19,896 nt of DNA from CAZIKB01 sp964539665 (GCA_964539665.1 CAZIKB010000117.1:1-19896); one strand, 5' to 3'. Counted from the first letter of the stretch, positions 6,667 through 15,387 are shown. The notes: generated by a model from the letters alone, not told the origin. Numbers and translations are program-made.

Positions 6667-9105
6667 ATGATTGTTGCAAAAGAGAAAACAATCAAAAAGA
6701 AAATAATAGATCTGAAATACATCAAACTTGGCGTTGAAGAAATTATAAAAGATTACAGGTTGGTGTTTCAGAGCCGGCAGGCAAGTTTAATTGGCAAAAA
6801 AGAAGTAATGGGGGGGAAAGCAAAATTTGGCATTTTTGGCGACGGTAAGGAATTGGCGCAAATTGCCATGGCGAAAGCTTTTCGCAAAGGCGATTTTCGA
6901 TCAGGTTATTATCGGGATCAGACTTTAATGTTTGCACTCGGCATGTCTAATATTCAACAATTTTTCGCACAGTTGTACGCGCACGCGGATGTCGATGCCG
7001 AGCCAGCCACAGCAGGCCGTACTATGAATGGACATTTTGCAACCCGCAGCTTGAATCCTGACGGCAGTTGGAAAAACCTGGTGGAAATGTATAATTGCTC
7101 AGCAGATGTGTCACCGACTGGAGCCCAAATGCCCCGCCTGGTCGGTCTTGCTTATGCCTCGAGGCTATACCGTGAAATCAAGGAGTTAAAGCAATTTTCA
7201 CAATTCTCAAAAAATGGTCAGGAAATCGCTTTCGGCACAATTGGCAACGCAACATGCGCAGAAGGAATGTTCTGGGAAGCTATAAATGCCGTTGGAGTAC
7301 TTAAAGCGCCCATGGTCCTGTCTATCTGGGATGATGGCTACGGCATATCGGTCGGCAATGAGTACCAGATTACTAAACAAAATATTTCTGAACTTCTAAA
7401 AGGATTTCAAAGAGATTCTGTTTCCAAAGAAGGCTTTGACATCTACACGGTGAACGGATGGGATTATCCTGAACTCGTGAAAACTTATTTGAAAGCCGCC
7501 AACACGACTCGCAAAGAGCATATTCCTGCCATTATTCATGTTGTTGAGCTCACACAGCCACAAGGACATTCTACCTCGGGAAGTCATGAACGTTACAAAC
7601 CAGTTGAAAGGCTAAAATGGGAATTTGAAAATGATGGTATAAAAAAGATGCGTGAATGGCTCATCAACGAAGAAATCGCTACCGAAGAAGAATTAGTACA
7701 GTTCGAAGAGGAAGACACCAAACTCGTTAAAAATTTTCGAGACCAGGCTTGGCAGGCCTATCAAAAATCGATTCGCAAAGAAATGGACGAAGTGGCCAAC
7801 ATTTTAGACGAAATGGTGCAACACTCAAAACATGCAAATGAACTGCAGCAAATCAGAAAAAAGCTCTTCAGTAAACTCTACCCGATACGCAAGGATTTCA
7901 TGATCGCTATCCGTGAAGCGCTCATTGCCCTTAAGGAAGAAAATAATCCTGCAAAGCAAAAATTGCTCGAGTGGAAGAAAAATCAGGAAAGTATAAATGA
8001 CGATCGTTTCGGTTCTCACGTATACAGCCAATCGGCGGAATCAGCATTAAACGTTGCGGAAGTAAAGCCTGCTTATTCAGAGAACTCTCGAATGTTAAAT
8101 GGTTTTGAACTTATGAACGTCTGCTTCGATATGGCCATGGCCCGCGAACCGCGAATGATTGCATTCGGGGAGGATGTTGGCCATCTCGGAGATGTTAACC
8201 AGGCGTTCAGGGGATTACAGAATAAATACGGCATACTCAGGGTTTCGGATACAGGAATCCGGGAATGTACAATAATCGGTCAGGCTATCGGCATGGCCAT
8301 GCGTGGACTCAAACCGATTGCAGAAATTCAGTATTTAGATTACCTGCTGTACGCTCTGCAAATAATATCCGATGATCTGGCTACTTTATATTGGCGGACC
8401 AGGGGCGGCCAAAAAGCGCCCGTCATTGTGCGGACACGCGGGCACAGGCTCGAAGGCGTCTGGCACTCCGGCTCCCCAATGGCTGGAATAATCAATTTAA
8501 TCCGAGGTGTCTATTTACTTGTCCCGCGAAACATGACGCAAGCGGCCGGCTTCTACAATACACTTTTACTTTCTGACAGTCCAGCAATCATTGTGGAAAT
8601 GTTGAATGGCTATCGTCTAAAAGAAAAACTGCCAGACAACATGAACGAATTCACCATTCCTCTGGGGATACCCGAAATATTGAAGCAGGGAACCGACGTA
8701 ACCATTGTTACCTATGGCGCTTGCTGCCGTATAGTCCTGGAAGCGGCGGCGGTTTTAAGTAAAACCAAAATTGATGCAGAAGTCATTGATGTACGCTCCC
8801 TCCTGCCCTTTGATATTAATGGTGTGATTCTTGAATCCCTGAAAAAAACCAACCGAATTGTTTTCGTGGATGAAGATATGCCCGGTGGTGCATCTGCCTA
8901 TATGATGCAGCAAGTTCTTGAAAAACAAGGTGGCTATCAGTGGCTCGACTCCGGACCCCGAACTATTCCAGCCAAACCGCACCGGCCAGCTTATGGCACA
9001 GACGGCGATTACTTTTCGAAACCAAATGTCGAACAAATTTTCGAGTCAGTGTATGAGTTGATGCACAAAGCAGCTCCGGAAGACTATCCGATATTTTTCA
9101 GGTAG
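6667..9105 (+). CDS. Fused 2-oxoacid dehydrogenase E1 (alpha + beta) TPP enzyme
   Basis: This is the thiamine-diphosphate decarboxylase component of a pyruvate or branched-chain 2-oxoacid dehydrogenase complex, with the alpha and beta chains joined in 812 residues. GGAG lies 8 bases upstream of the ATG. Residues about 55-330 are E1 alpha: YYRDQTLM, the TPP/Mg motif as GNATCAEG (193-200; Asp of GDG replaced by Asn194) followed by SIWDDGYGIS (D222, D223), and the phospholoop GHSTSGSHERY (H301). Residues about 340-470 form a charged helical linker. Residues 478-800 are E1 beta: FGEDVG with catalytic E502, IGQAIGMAMRG, and the C-terminal VTIVTYGACC...DVRSLLPFD transketolase domain. DDGYGIS instead of NNGYAIS occurs, as I recall, in an FCB subfamily of fused E1. 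The true substrate and the partner E2/E3 genes are not in the window. The TetR gene downstream may regulate it. Confidence 0.92.
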   Translation: MIVAKEKTIKKKIIDLKYIKLGVEEIIKDYRLVFQSRQASLIGKKEVMGGKAKFGIFGDGKELAQIAMAKAFRKGDFRSGYYRDQTLMFALGMSNIQQFFAQLYAHADVDAEPATAGRTMNGHFATRSLNPDGSWKNLVEMYNCSADVSPTGAQMPRLVGLAYASRLYREIKELKQFSQFSKNGQEIAFGTIGNATCAEGMFWEAINAVGVLKAPMVLSIWDDGYGISVGNEYQITKQNISELLKGFQRDSVSKEGFDIYTVNGWDYPELVKTYLKAANTTRKEHIPAIIHVVELTQPQGHSTSGSHERYKPVERLKWEFENDGIKKMREWLINEEIATEEELVQFEEEDTKLVKNFRDQAWQAYQKSIRKEMDEVANILDEMVQHSKHANELQQIRKKLFSKLYPIRKDFMIAIREALIALKEENNPAKQKLLEWKKNQESINDDRFGSHVYSQSAESALNVAEVKPAYSENSRMLNGFELMNVCFDMAMAREPRMIAFGEDVGHLGDVNQAFRGLQNKYGILRVSDTGIRECTIIGQAIGMAMRGLKPIAEIQYLDYLLYALQIISDDLATLYWRTRGGQKAPVIVRTRGHRLEGVWHSGSPMAGIINLIRGVYLLVPRNMTQAAGFYNTLLLSDSPAIIVEMLNGYRLKEKLPDNMNEFTIPLGIPEILKQGTDVTIVTYGACCRIVLEAAAVLSKTKIDAEVIDVRSLLPFDINGVILESLKKTNRIVFVDEDMPGGASAYMMQQVLEKQGGYQWLDSGPRTIPAKPHRPAYGTDGDYFSKPNVEQIFESVYELMHKAAPEDYPIFFR

Positions 9106-9163
9106 GATTTTATCATAAACAGACGTTTAGAGCCAACTTTTTACCTGAAACACAATTATAAAC

Positions 9164-9194
9164 TTGATATAATTATATCATATACGCATATTAT
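9164..9194 (+). promoter_or_regulatory. Probable promoter of the TetR gene
   Basis: TTGATA (9164-9169) is followed by CATATT after 17 bases, or TATTAT after 19. It lies about 75-110 bases ahead of the TetR start codon, and a perfect palindrome covers the -35 region. Assignment is by consensus only. Confidence 0.4.
9165..9180. promoter_or_regulatory. Perfect 16-bp palindrome, candidate TetR operator
   Basis: TGATATAATTATATCA is self-complementary across all 16 bases, placed between the E1 gene and the TetR gene and over the putative -35 box. Size and position suit autorepression by a TetR dimer. The A/T-only centre means some chance of coincidence. Confidence 0.5.
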
Positions 9195-9270
9195 AGCTTA
9201 ACACCTGACTGTGGGTCATTTATTGATTGATGTTCTGAATAAAAAACCACGACGAATAAATGAGGCGAAC

Positions 9271-9912
9271 ATGGGCATTGCTGAAAGAAGGGAGAGAGAA
9301 AAGGAACAACGGCGAAATGACATTCTTGATGCTGCTGAAAAAGTATTTTTTTCAAAAGGAGTGGATCAAGCGACCATGGATGATGTCGCTGAGCAAGCAG
9401 AATTAAGTAAAGGGACGATTTATCTTTATTCCAAAAGTAAAGAAGAGCTTTATCTCGGTATTAACCTGAGAGGTTTAAACATTTTAGCTGAAATGTTTAA
9501 GCAGGCTCTTAAAAGTCAATCCACCGGCATAGACCAAGTTCGCGCAATTGGTCAGGCATATTTTGAATTCTACAAATCGTATCCGGACTATTTTAATGCC
9601 TTGCTGCATTATGAAGCAAATACATATGATTTAACCGATGAAAATTCACTTGGCTGGCAGTGTCATAAATGTGGACAAAAAACTTTACAAATTGTTGCGG
9701 AAGCCATTCAAACAGGCATTGATGATGCCACTATTCGTTCCGATCTTGTCCCGATGAAAGTAGCGGTTCTATTGTGGGGCCAATCTACTGGAGTGATACA
9801 AATAATTGCCATTGAAGGCGAACATATTCAAGAATATCATAACCTGAACCCGGAAGAGCTTATTAATGATTATTTTGACTTTATTTACTATGCATTAAGA
9901 TCCAACAACTGA
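9271..9912 (+). CDS. TetR/AcrR family transcriptional regulator
   Basis: This is a dimeric one-component repressor. The start at 9271 (MGIAERRER, 213 residues) has GAGG 5 bases upstream; an in-frame GTG at 9211 is possible but unsupported. Residues about 5-60 are the TetR helix-turn-helix: RRNDILDAAEKVFFSKG, then MDDVAEQAELSKGTIYLYSKSKEELY, a very typical version with GTIYLYF-like recognition helix. The rest is the helical ligand-binding and dimerisation part; a CHKCG cysteine pair sits near residues 131-134. A perfect palindrome upstream is a candidate operator, so autoregulation is likely. It is in the same orientation as the fused E1 gene 165 bases upstream, and could also act there, but no second copy of the palindrome is visible upstream of E1. 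The ligand is unknown. Confidence 0.92.
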   Translation: MGIAERREREKEQRRNDILDAAEKVFFSKGVDQATMDDVAEQAELSKGTIYLYSKSKEELYLGINLRGLNILAEMFKQALKSQSTGIDQVRAIGQAYFEFYKSYPDYFNALLHYEANTYDLTDENSLGWQCHKCGQKTLQIVAEAIQTGIDDATIRSDLVPMKVAVLLWGQSTGVIQIIAIEGEHIQEYHNLNPEELINDYFDFIYYALRSNN

Positions 9913-10302
9913 AAGGTTGCATATTTTGTAAGAAACAAATAAATTTCGTCAAACGAGATTCTATGTTAGATATGTCAAACGTAGGTTTTGATAGTGCAGA
10001 CAGTACAAAAAGTTTTGCCAGTCGCGGTCTTAAATTCAGCGAGCGAAAAATCATCAGGCAAGACGGCCGTGTTTTAGATTACGATCGAATTTTAGAAAAA
10101 AATAAAAGACTAGAAATAAATAATCATTAATCCTTCACAAAACTCTCACTAAACAAGATAAATCCCTCAAGGATCATTCACAGTTCCTTTAATACAAACT
10201 GACACCAACTAACACACTATTATTTTTAAAATATTTCACACAAAACTTTATGGTGTAAAATTTGTCTTTTGACATTGGTAACAAAATTTTATAAATTAAA
10301 AA
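9913..10302. other. 390-base region between tetR-type gene and arfB
   Basis: It holds one plausible 55-codon frame (9963-10130, listed separately) and then about 170 AT-rich bases that must contain the arfB promoter. No clear promoter, terminator or repeat was recognised. Confidence 0.5.
9963..10130 (+). CDS. Small 55-residue hypothetical ORF
   Basis: The frame reads MLDMSNVGF...ASRGLKFSERKII...GRVLDYDRILEKNKRL...NNH. It is not recognised. Features that suggest real coding are a normal amino-acid mix with no hydrophobic or low-complexity bias, alternating charged and hydrophobic residues that would form an amphipathic helix at the C terminus, and codon use like its neighbours, in an otherwise AT-rich gap. 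Against it, no clear ribosome binding site precedes the ATG at 9963, and the ATG at 9972 is no better. It could also be the remnant of a longer gene. It lies 50 bases after the TetR stop codon on the same strand. Confidence 0.4.
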   Translation: MLDMSNVGFDSADSTKSFASRGLKFSERKIIRQDGRVLDYDRILEKNKRLEINNH

Positions 10303-10728
10303 ATGATTCAAATCACGGACAACATTGCTATCCATGAAAATGAAATCCAGATGGATTTTATTCGTGCCTCCGGCCCAGGAGGCCAGAATGTAAACAAAGT
10401 TGCCACGGCAGTGCAATTACGTTTTGATGTTGACAACTCCCCATCTTTGCCCAATGAGGTGCGTGAGCGAATGAAGCGAGTATCGGGCAAAAAGTTAACT
10501 GAAAGCGGAACACTAATCATCACCGCTCGTCGGTTTCGAACGCAGGATAAAAACCGCCAGGATGCTATTGACAGGTTAGTAAAGTTGATCCGCAAAGCAA
10601 CCGAAATTCCCAAACCTCGACTGAAAACAAGGCCGTCACCTGCAGCAAAAAAACGTCGTCTGGAAGACAAACGTCTTCGCAGCAAAACCAAGCAGTCGCG
10701 ACGATCCGATCCTCTTTCTGAGGATTAA
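10303..10728 (+). CDS. arfB: Alternative ribosome-rescue factor / peptidyl-tRNA hydrolase ArfB
   Basis: ArfB (YaeJ/ICT1 family) releases nascent chains from ribosomes stalled at the end of an mRNA without a stop codon. The 141 residues match the family's usual length. The catalytic motif GPGGQNVNK is present with GGQ at residues 26-28. The typical ArfB tail follows the globular domain: a flexible segment from about residue 105 rich in Lys, Arg, Pro and Ala (KPRLKTRP, AAKKRRLEDKRLRSKTKQSRR), which enters the empty mRNA channel. The absence of the codon-reading domains separates it from RF1/RF2. No strong ribosome binding site is visible before the ATG (an AT-rich leader). The gene is isolated, with about 390 bases before and 490 after. 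Confidence 0.95.
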   Translation: MIQITDNIAIHENEIQMDFIRASGPGGQNVNKVATAVQLRFDVDNSPSLPNEVRERMKRVSGKKLTESGTLIITARRFRTQDKNRQDAIDRLVKLIRKATEIPKPRLKTRPSPAAKKRRLEDKRLRSKTKQSRRSDPLSED

Positions 10729-10875
10729 TCCATGGCACTGTCATTATTTTTCTCTTGAAGTTTTAGATTATTATTTGCATACTTTGATTAATGTGATGAT
10801 ATTGGAAATCCATTGTTTATCAGAAAACGGAATATATCGACATGACCAACCTTGGAACTGTCCAAAAAGCTACAG

Positions 10876-10955
10876 TGTCATTCCCGCAGGCTTTTAGCGG
10901 GAATTCATAAGTTGTTGTTTTTCTGGATGCCCGATTACAACATTCGGGCATGACA
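10876..10955. repeat. REP-like structured element with TGTCAT/ATGACA ends
   Basis: The element begins TGTCATTCCCGC and ends CGGGCATGACA. Inside are two GC-rich hairpins: ATTCCCGC with GCGGGAAT, and TGCCCGA with TCGGGCA. The terminal six bases are inverted repeats of each other. GTCATTCCCGC-type elements are widespread intergenic repeats. A second element with the same ends occurs at 12679-12749. Confidence 0.7.
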
Positions 10956-11123
10956 AATCACGCATAGGCAGCAACCCAAGGTATTGCTCCAGTTAACTGA
11001 TTCTTAGATCAAACCGGAGGAATTGAATTTTCTTATCACAAAAAAACATATTATTTTTTTACCAGGCAATTATTCTATTTTAGCTTTTCAGATTTCAAAG
11101 ATAGACTTCTGCAAAATATCACT

Positions 11124-11156
11124 ATTCATCGGATGACTTGGAATCATCCGATGAAT
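11124..11156. promoter_or_regulatory. 13-bp perfect inverted repeat in the aminotransferase leader
   Basis: ATTCATCGGATGA (11124-11136) and TCATCCGATGAAT (11144-11156) are exact reverse complements around a 7-base loop. It ends 59 bases before the start codon. No T-run follows, so a terminator is unlikely; an operator or a structured leader is more likely. Confidence 0.55.
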
Positions 11157-11215
11157 TTAGAGTATTGCTCAAATGATGCAAAAATATAATTCCAAAACAT
11201 AATAGGAGGTTCAAA

Positions 11216-12559
11216 ATGTCCCAGACTCAAAAAGTAACTTTTCAGCACGTTCAAGAAAGTGCATATCAGCCTTCCCGACGTCAGTTTTTGAAACGTTTTC
11301 TTGGCGGCGTTGCTGCTTCTGTTGTAATACCATCTATTGGATTTCCAGAAGCTGAGGCTTTATCCAATCCTCTTGTAAAAGCAGGTAGAGCGCTCGCTCC
11401 GAATGACGTTGGCGATGAGCGTTTCTGGTCACTGGTGAAAGAGCAGTTTCCGCTCCGCCGCGGACTAATTCTAATGAATTCCGCTAATCTCTGCCCTTCC
11501 CCTTATCCAGTGTTCGAAACGGTCTTCGGCCTGACTCGTGACGTTGACTCAGACGCTTCGTTTCCGAACCGCAGCAAATTTAAGGACTTGCATGAACAGT
11601 CCCTGCAAGCTTTAGGCGAATATCTTGGCGCCAGCTCTGATGAATTAGTCATCACCCGCAACACCAGCGAAGGCAATAACATGGTGATCAACGGTTTAGA
11701 TCTCAAAGCCGGTGATGAAGTGGTGATCTGGGATCAGAACCATCCTACTTGCAATGTGGCCTGGGATGTACGGGCACAACGTTACGGATTCACAGTTAAA
11801 AAAGTGAGTACTCCAACAGAACCTAAATCTCCAGAGGATTTATTAACACCGTTTTACAATGCTTTCACCAAAAACACCAAAGTTCTGGGTTTCTCCCATG
11901 TTTCGAATATCTCCGGAATAGCCCTGCCGGCAAAAGAACTCTGCCGTTCTGCAAGAGAGCGAGATATTTTGACCCTGGTGGACGGCGCTCAGACTTTTGG
12001 GGTGTTCGCGTTGAATTTACACGACCTGGGCTGTGATTTTTTCACAGGAAGCGGACACAAATGGTTTATGGGCCCGAAAGAGGGCGGCCTGCTTTATGTC
12101 CGCAAAGACCGGGTTGACGATCTGTGGCCGACAATAGTAGGCGTTGGCTGGGAGCAGGCTCGCGACAAAGGCGCCCGTAAATTTGGTACTCTCGGACAGC
12201 GGGATGATGCCGCGCTTGCCGCTATGGGAAAAACTGTAACGTTCCACAACAATATTGGTAAAGAACGCGTGGAGAAACGTGTACGCCAGCTGGTTGCTGC
12301 GTTACAGGAAGAAATCAAGAAGAAAATGCCAGACGCCAGCTTCATTTCACCTACTGATCCTGTACTCGGCTCGGGTGTACTGGTCTTCAAACCGCATCAG
12401 AAGGATTTGAGTCAGACTGTGAACACGCTGTATCAGAAACACCTGATAGGATGTACTGTGTTTGGCGGCGATCGCGCTGGAATCCGGCTGTCACCTCACA
12501 TTTTCAACACATTGGAGGAAGCGGAAAAAGTCATCGATGCGATTGCGGGGCTTACTTAA
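11216..12559 (+). CDS. Tat-exported class V aminotransferase-fold PLP enzyme
   Basis: This is a PLP-dependent fold-type I enzyme of the class V aminotransferase / isopenicillin-N-epimerase-like group (cysteine desulfurase superfamily). An AGGAGG site precedes the ATG. Residues 1-50 form a twin-arginine signal: SRRQFLKRFL (R21, R22), then an Ala/Val hydrophobic stretch ending near EAEALS. So the folded, cofactor-loaded enzyme is predicted to be exported. The catalytic domain shows NTSEGNNMVI (phosphate-binding region), the Asp that pairs with the pyridine nitrogen in DGAQTFG (D256), and the Schiff-base lysine in SGHKW (K282), followed by GPKEGGLLYVR. The length of 447 is normal for the family with a Tat leader. 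The reaction is not predictable: epimerase, transaminase and desulfurase are all open. It stands alone between two TGTCAT-ended elements, with a long inverted repeat in its leader. Confidence 0.88.
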   Translation: MSQTQKVTFQHVQESAYQPSRRQFLKRFLGGVAASVVIPSIGFPEAEALSNPLVKAGRALAPNDVGDERFWSLVKEQFPLRRGLILMNSANLCPSPYPVFETVFGLTRDVDSDASFPNRSKFKDLHEQSLQALGEYLGASSDELVITRNTSEGNNMVINGLDLKAGDEVVIWDQNHPTCNVAWDVRAQRYGFTVKKVSTPTEPKSPEDLLTPFYNAFTKNTKVLGFSHVSNISGIALPAKELCRSARERDILTLVDGAQTFGVFALNLHDLGCDFFTGSGHKWFMGPKEGGLLYVRKDRVDDLWPTIVGVGWEQARDKGARKFGTLGQRDDAALAAMGKTVTFHNNIGKERVEKRVRQLVAALQEEIKKKMPDASFISPTDPVLGSGVLVFKPHQKDLSQTVNTLYQKHLIGCTVFGGDRAGIRLSPHIFNTLEEAEKVIDAIAGLT

Positions 12560-12951
12560 ATTTCGACGACGCGTTTTAATAAATCAAACATTGGGGAATG
12601 ATATACATGGGCAAGGACTGTTATTCATGAAGAATGGTGTCGATAGGTCAAGTTGCCGTTCTAAGGACAGCACCTAATTGTCATGCTGTGAGCATCTTTT
12701 GAGTTATAACCACATTTCTATCTTTTAACAAGATTCTTACAGAATGACATGCCGGCGAGTGCTGTTCTTCCTGAAAGAATCGTGCAGCAGTATCATGTTG
12801 CGCTCGCAATGATCCGTTCTTTCATTTCTTTCAAACAAAACAGTTCAATCTTTATTAAGCAACCACGCGAGTATATTTTGCGTAAAACAAAAGCATCCAA
12901 AACAGTAATCCAATTATCGCTTTTAACAAAACCTAAAGCTTCACCATTTTC
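12560..12951. other. 392-base region between aminotransferase and permease
   Basis: It holds the second TGTCAT...ATGACA element (12679-12749). The remaining bases show no ribosome binding site with a plausible gene, no strong hairpin and no recognisable promoter. Confidence 0.6.
12679..12749. repeat. Second short element with TGTCAT/ATGACA ends
   Basis: It begins TGTCATGCTGTGAGCATCT and ends AAGATTCTTACAGAATGACA. The end hexamers are inverted repeats and match those of the element at 10876-10955, though the interiors differ. It resembles the widespread TGTCATGCTGAGC...GAATGACA intergenic repeat family (from memory). Confidence 0.55.
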
Positions 12952-15387
12952 ATGATTAAAAACTATCTTACCATCGCCCTAAGAAATTTTCGCAGATACA
13001 AAGGATATTCCTTCATTAATATTTTTGGCCTGACAATTGGCATGGCTTGCTGCATGTTGATACTGCTTTATGTGCAGGATGAGTTCAGTTATGACCAGTT
13101 CCCTGAAAAAGCCGACCAAATTTATCGACTGGTACTGGATGGAACCGTACCCCCTGACGGACGAACCTTAAGCACAGCCCGAACACCTTCACCCTGGGCG
13201 CCCGTTCTGGCCAGCGATTATCCCGGAGTCATGAATTACGTGCGTATCAAAACACCTCTGAGCTGATGGTTAATTAATCACAAAGAAAAACGTTTTTATG
13301 AGAGAGGCTTCTATTTTGCTGATGCCACAGTGTTCGATGTCTTCAACATAGACCTGATTCGTGGCAACTCTGACCAGGCTCTCGTGACTCCTAATTCTGC
13401 AGTCGTCACCGAAGCCATGGCAAAAAAATACTTTGGAGATGCAAATCCAATTGGCAAAATCATCCGGGCGGACAATGCCTACGATTTTAAGATCACCGGA
13501 ACTATGCAGGCTATTCCGCGCAATTCACATATTAAATGCGATATTATAGCTTCGTTCGCTACGTTGACCGTTCCTGCCAATGAAAACGGAGATTATATTT
13601 ACGGCGCTAATTTATCAGAATTCCGATTTTTCGGTTTGAATCCCCAGCTTTATACCTATCTTTTGCTGGCAGAAGATTACCCTGCCAATGAATTTGAAAA
13701 AATACTGCCGTCCTTTATTGACAAATATTTGGGTGAACAGATAAGGAATCTTGGCATAGAATTGCACCCTTACCTGCAGCCCTTAACCAGTATCCATCTC
13801 CATTCCAAGCTTGACGCTGAAATGTCGGCGAACAGCGATATTGACTATGTTTATATTTTCTCTGCCATTTCTTTATTCATCCTGATCCTTGCCTGCATTA
13901 ACTACATGAATCTGGCAACCGCCCGATCAGCCAACCGGGCCAAAGAAGTGGGATTGAGAAAGGTGGTGGGTTGCGACCGCTTCCAGCTCATCAAACAGTT
14001 TTTAAGCGAATCGGTCTTCTTATCAATCCTGGCTTTTTTGCTGGCGCTCATTTTAGTGAAACTCCTCCTGCCTGTGTTTAATACGCTTGCCGGTAAGAAT
14101 TTGGTTTTGGCTTTCAACAATAGCCAATTTATCTTCGGGATAGTCGGCATCATTTTATTTGTCGGGATTATTGCCGGCAGCTACCCGGCCTTTTTCCTGT
14201 CTTCCTTTAAACCGGTAACCGTACTCAAAAGCTCATTAAAAGCCGGCGCAGCTAACTCGGCGCTTAGAAAAATTTTAGTTGTTGCACAATTTACAATATC
14301 CATCATTTTTATCATTGGAACCGTAGTTGTCTATACTCAATTGGATTACATCCAGAACAAACGTTTGGGATTCAATAAAGAACAAGTGGTAGTTTTCCCG
14401 ATGAGCGATCCACCCCTGCGCTTTGAATATCAGTCGTTCAAAAATGAGATATTATCAAGCCCGGACGTCCTGGCGGTTTCAGCCTCCAGCAGCATTCCAG
14501 GCGGATTGATCGACATCATGTTGCTACAAGTGGAAGGACAGCCTGAAGGAGAAAACGTTACCATGGAACACCTGATGGTGGATCACGATTTCATTAAGAC
14601 TCTCGGTATCGAGCTGACAGAGGGCAGGGATTTTTCAGTGGAGTTTCCGACCGATACCATGACTGCGTTCATCATCAATGAGACCGCTGCTAAACAGCTC
14701 GGCTGGCAAGGTTCGCCGCTCGACAAGCGAATAGAAATAGGCAACTGGAAAAGAGGCCGGGTGATTGGTTTAATAAAGGACTTTCATGTCAAATCATTAT
14801 ATCAAAATATCGAACCACTGCTGCTTCATATTACCCCAACTGCCGATGCTTACTTGCACCTCTCAGCCCGTATCAGCCCTGACAACATCCCTCGTACGAT
14901 TGCATTTATGGAGAGTAAATGGCGGCAGGTTTACCCCAATCATCCATACGAATATTCCTTTCTGGATGAAGATTTTGACAGCCTGTATCGCACAGAAGAG
15001 CTGCGCGGCAAAATCTTTATTGTCTTCTCCATACTGGCAATCTTCATTGCCTGTCTGGGATTATTCGGCCTGGCATCCTTTACAGCGGAACAACGGACCA
15101 AAGAGATTGGTATCCGTAAAGTACTCGGCGCCTCAGTATCTGGCCTGGTTGGGCTACTTACAAAAGAATTTATCAAGCTGGTGCTGGTGTCAAACCTCAT
15201 TGCCTGGCCCATCGCCTATTATGCCATGAACCAATGGCTGCAAAATTTTGCCTACCGTACAAATCTCCGTTTTGATTCATTTGTTTGGGCTGGCGTCATT
15301 GCATTGATTATTGCCATACTTACAGTAAGCTACCAGGCTGTTAAAGCGGCGCTGACCAATCCGGTCGAATCGCTGCAGTATGAGTAG
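12952..15387 (+). pseudogene. MacB/FtsX-type ABC transporter permease interrupted by one in-frame TGA
   Basis: This is an inner-membrane permease of the MacB/FtsX superfamily (811 codons), which works with a separate ATPase in export or mechanotransmission. The N terminus MIKNYLTIALRNFRRYKGYS plus TM1 (about 18-44) is standard for the large FCB permeases. A MacB-type periplasmic domain, a TM cluster near residues 300-420, a second periplasmic domain and a C-terminal TM trio follow. The paired RAKEVGLRKVVG and RTKEIGIRKVLGAS coupling motifs are present. Codon 105 (13264-13266) is TGA. The frame continues without shift and the homologous sequence resumes at once (WLINHKEKRFYERGFYFADATVFDVF), so this is a single nonsense change, not a deletion. 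No ATG or ribosome binding site follows the stop soon enough for a normal restart. It may be a recent pseudogene, a sequencing or assembly error, or readthrough. No ATPase or membrane-fusion gene is adjacent. Confidence 0.88.

Larger units (their letters stand above)
10729..11215. other. 487-base region between arfB and the aminotransferase
   Basis: It contains an 80-base structured element bounded by TGTCAT and ATGACA (10876-10955), a 13-base perfect hairpin (11124-11156) and an AGGAGG ribosome binding site just before 11216. No further gene is visible. Confidence 0.7.

Noticed and set aside
10308..10691. 127-codon frame antisense to arfB
   Set aside because: Fully overlapped by arfB, which has clear GGQ homology; Arg/Ser-rich shadow composition.
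10709..10725. ATCCTC / GAGGAT hairpin at the end of arfB as a terminator
   Set aside because: The six-base stem overlaps the coding end and is not followed by a T-run.
13264..13266. TGA as selenocysteine or recoded Trp
   Set aside because: No SECIS-like stem-loop follows, the family is not known to contain selenoproteins, and other genes in the window end at TGA.
14786..15229. 147-codon frame inside the permease gene
   Set aside because: Shadow of the permease reading frame, with no family features.
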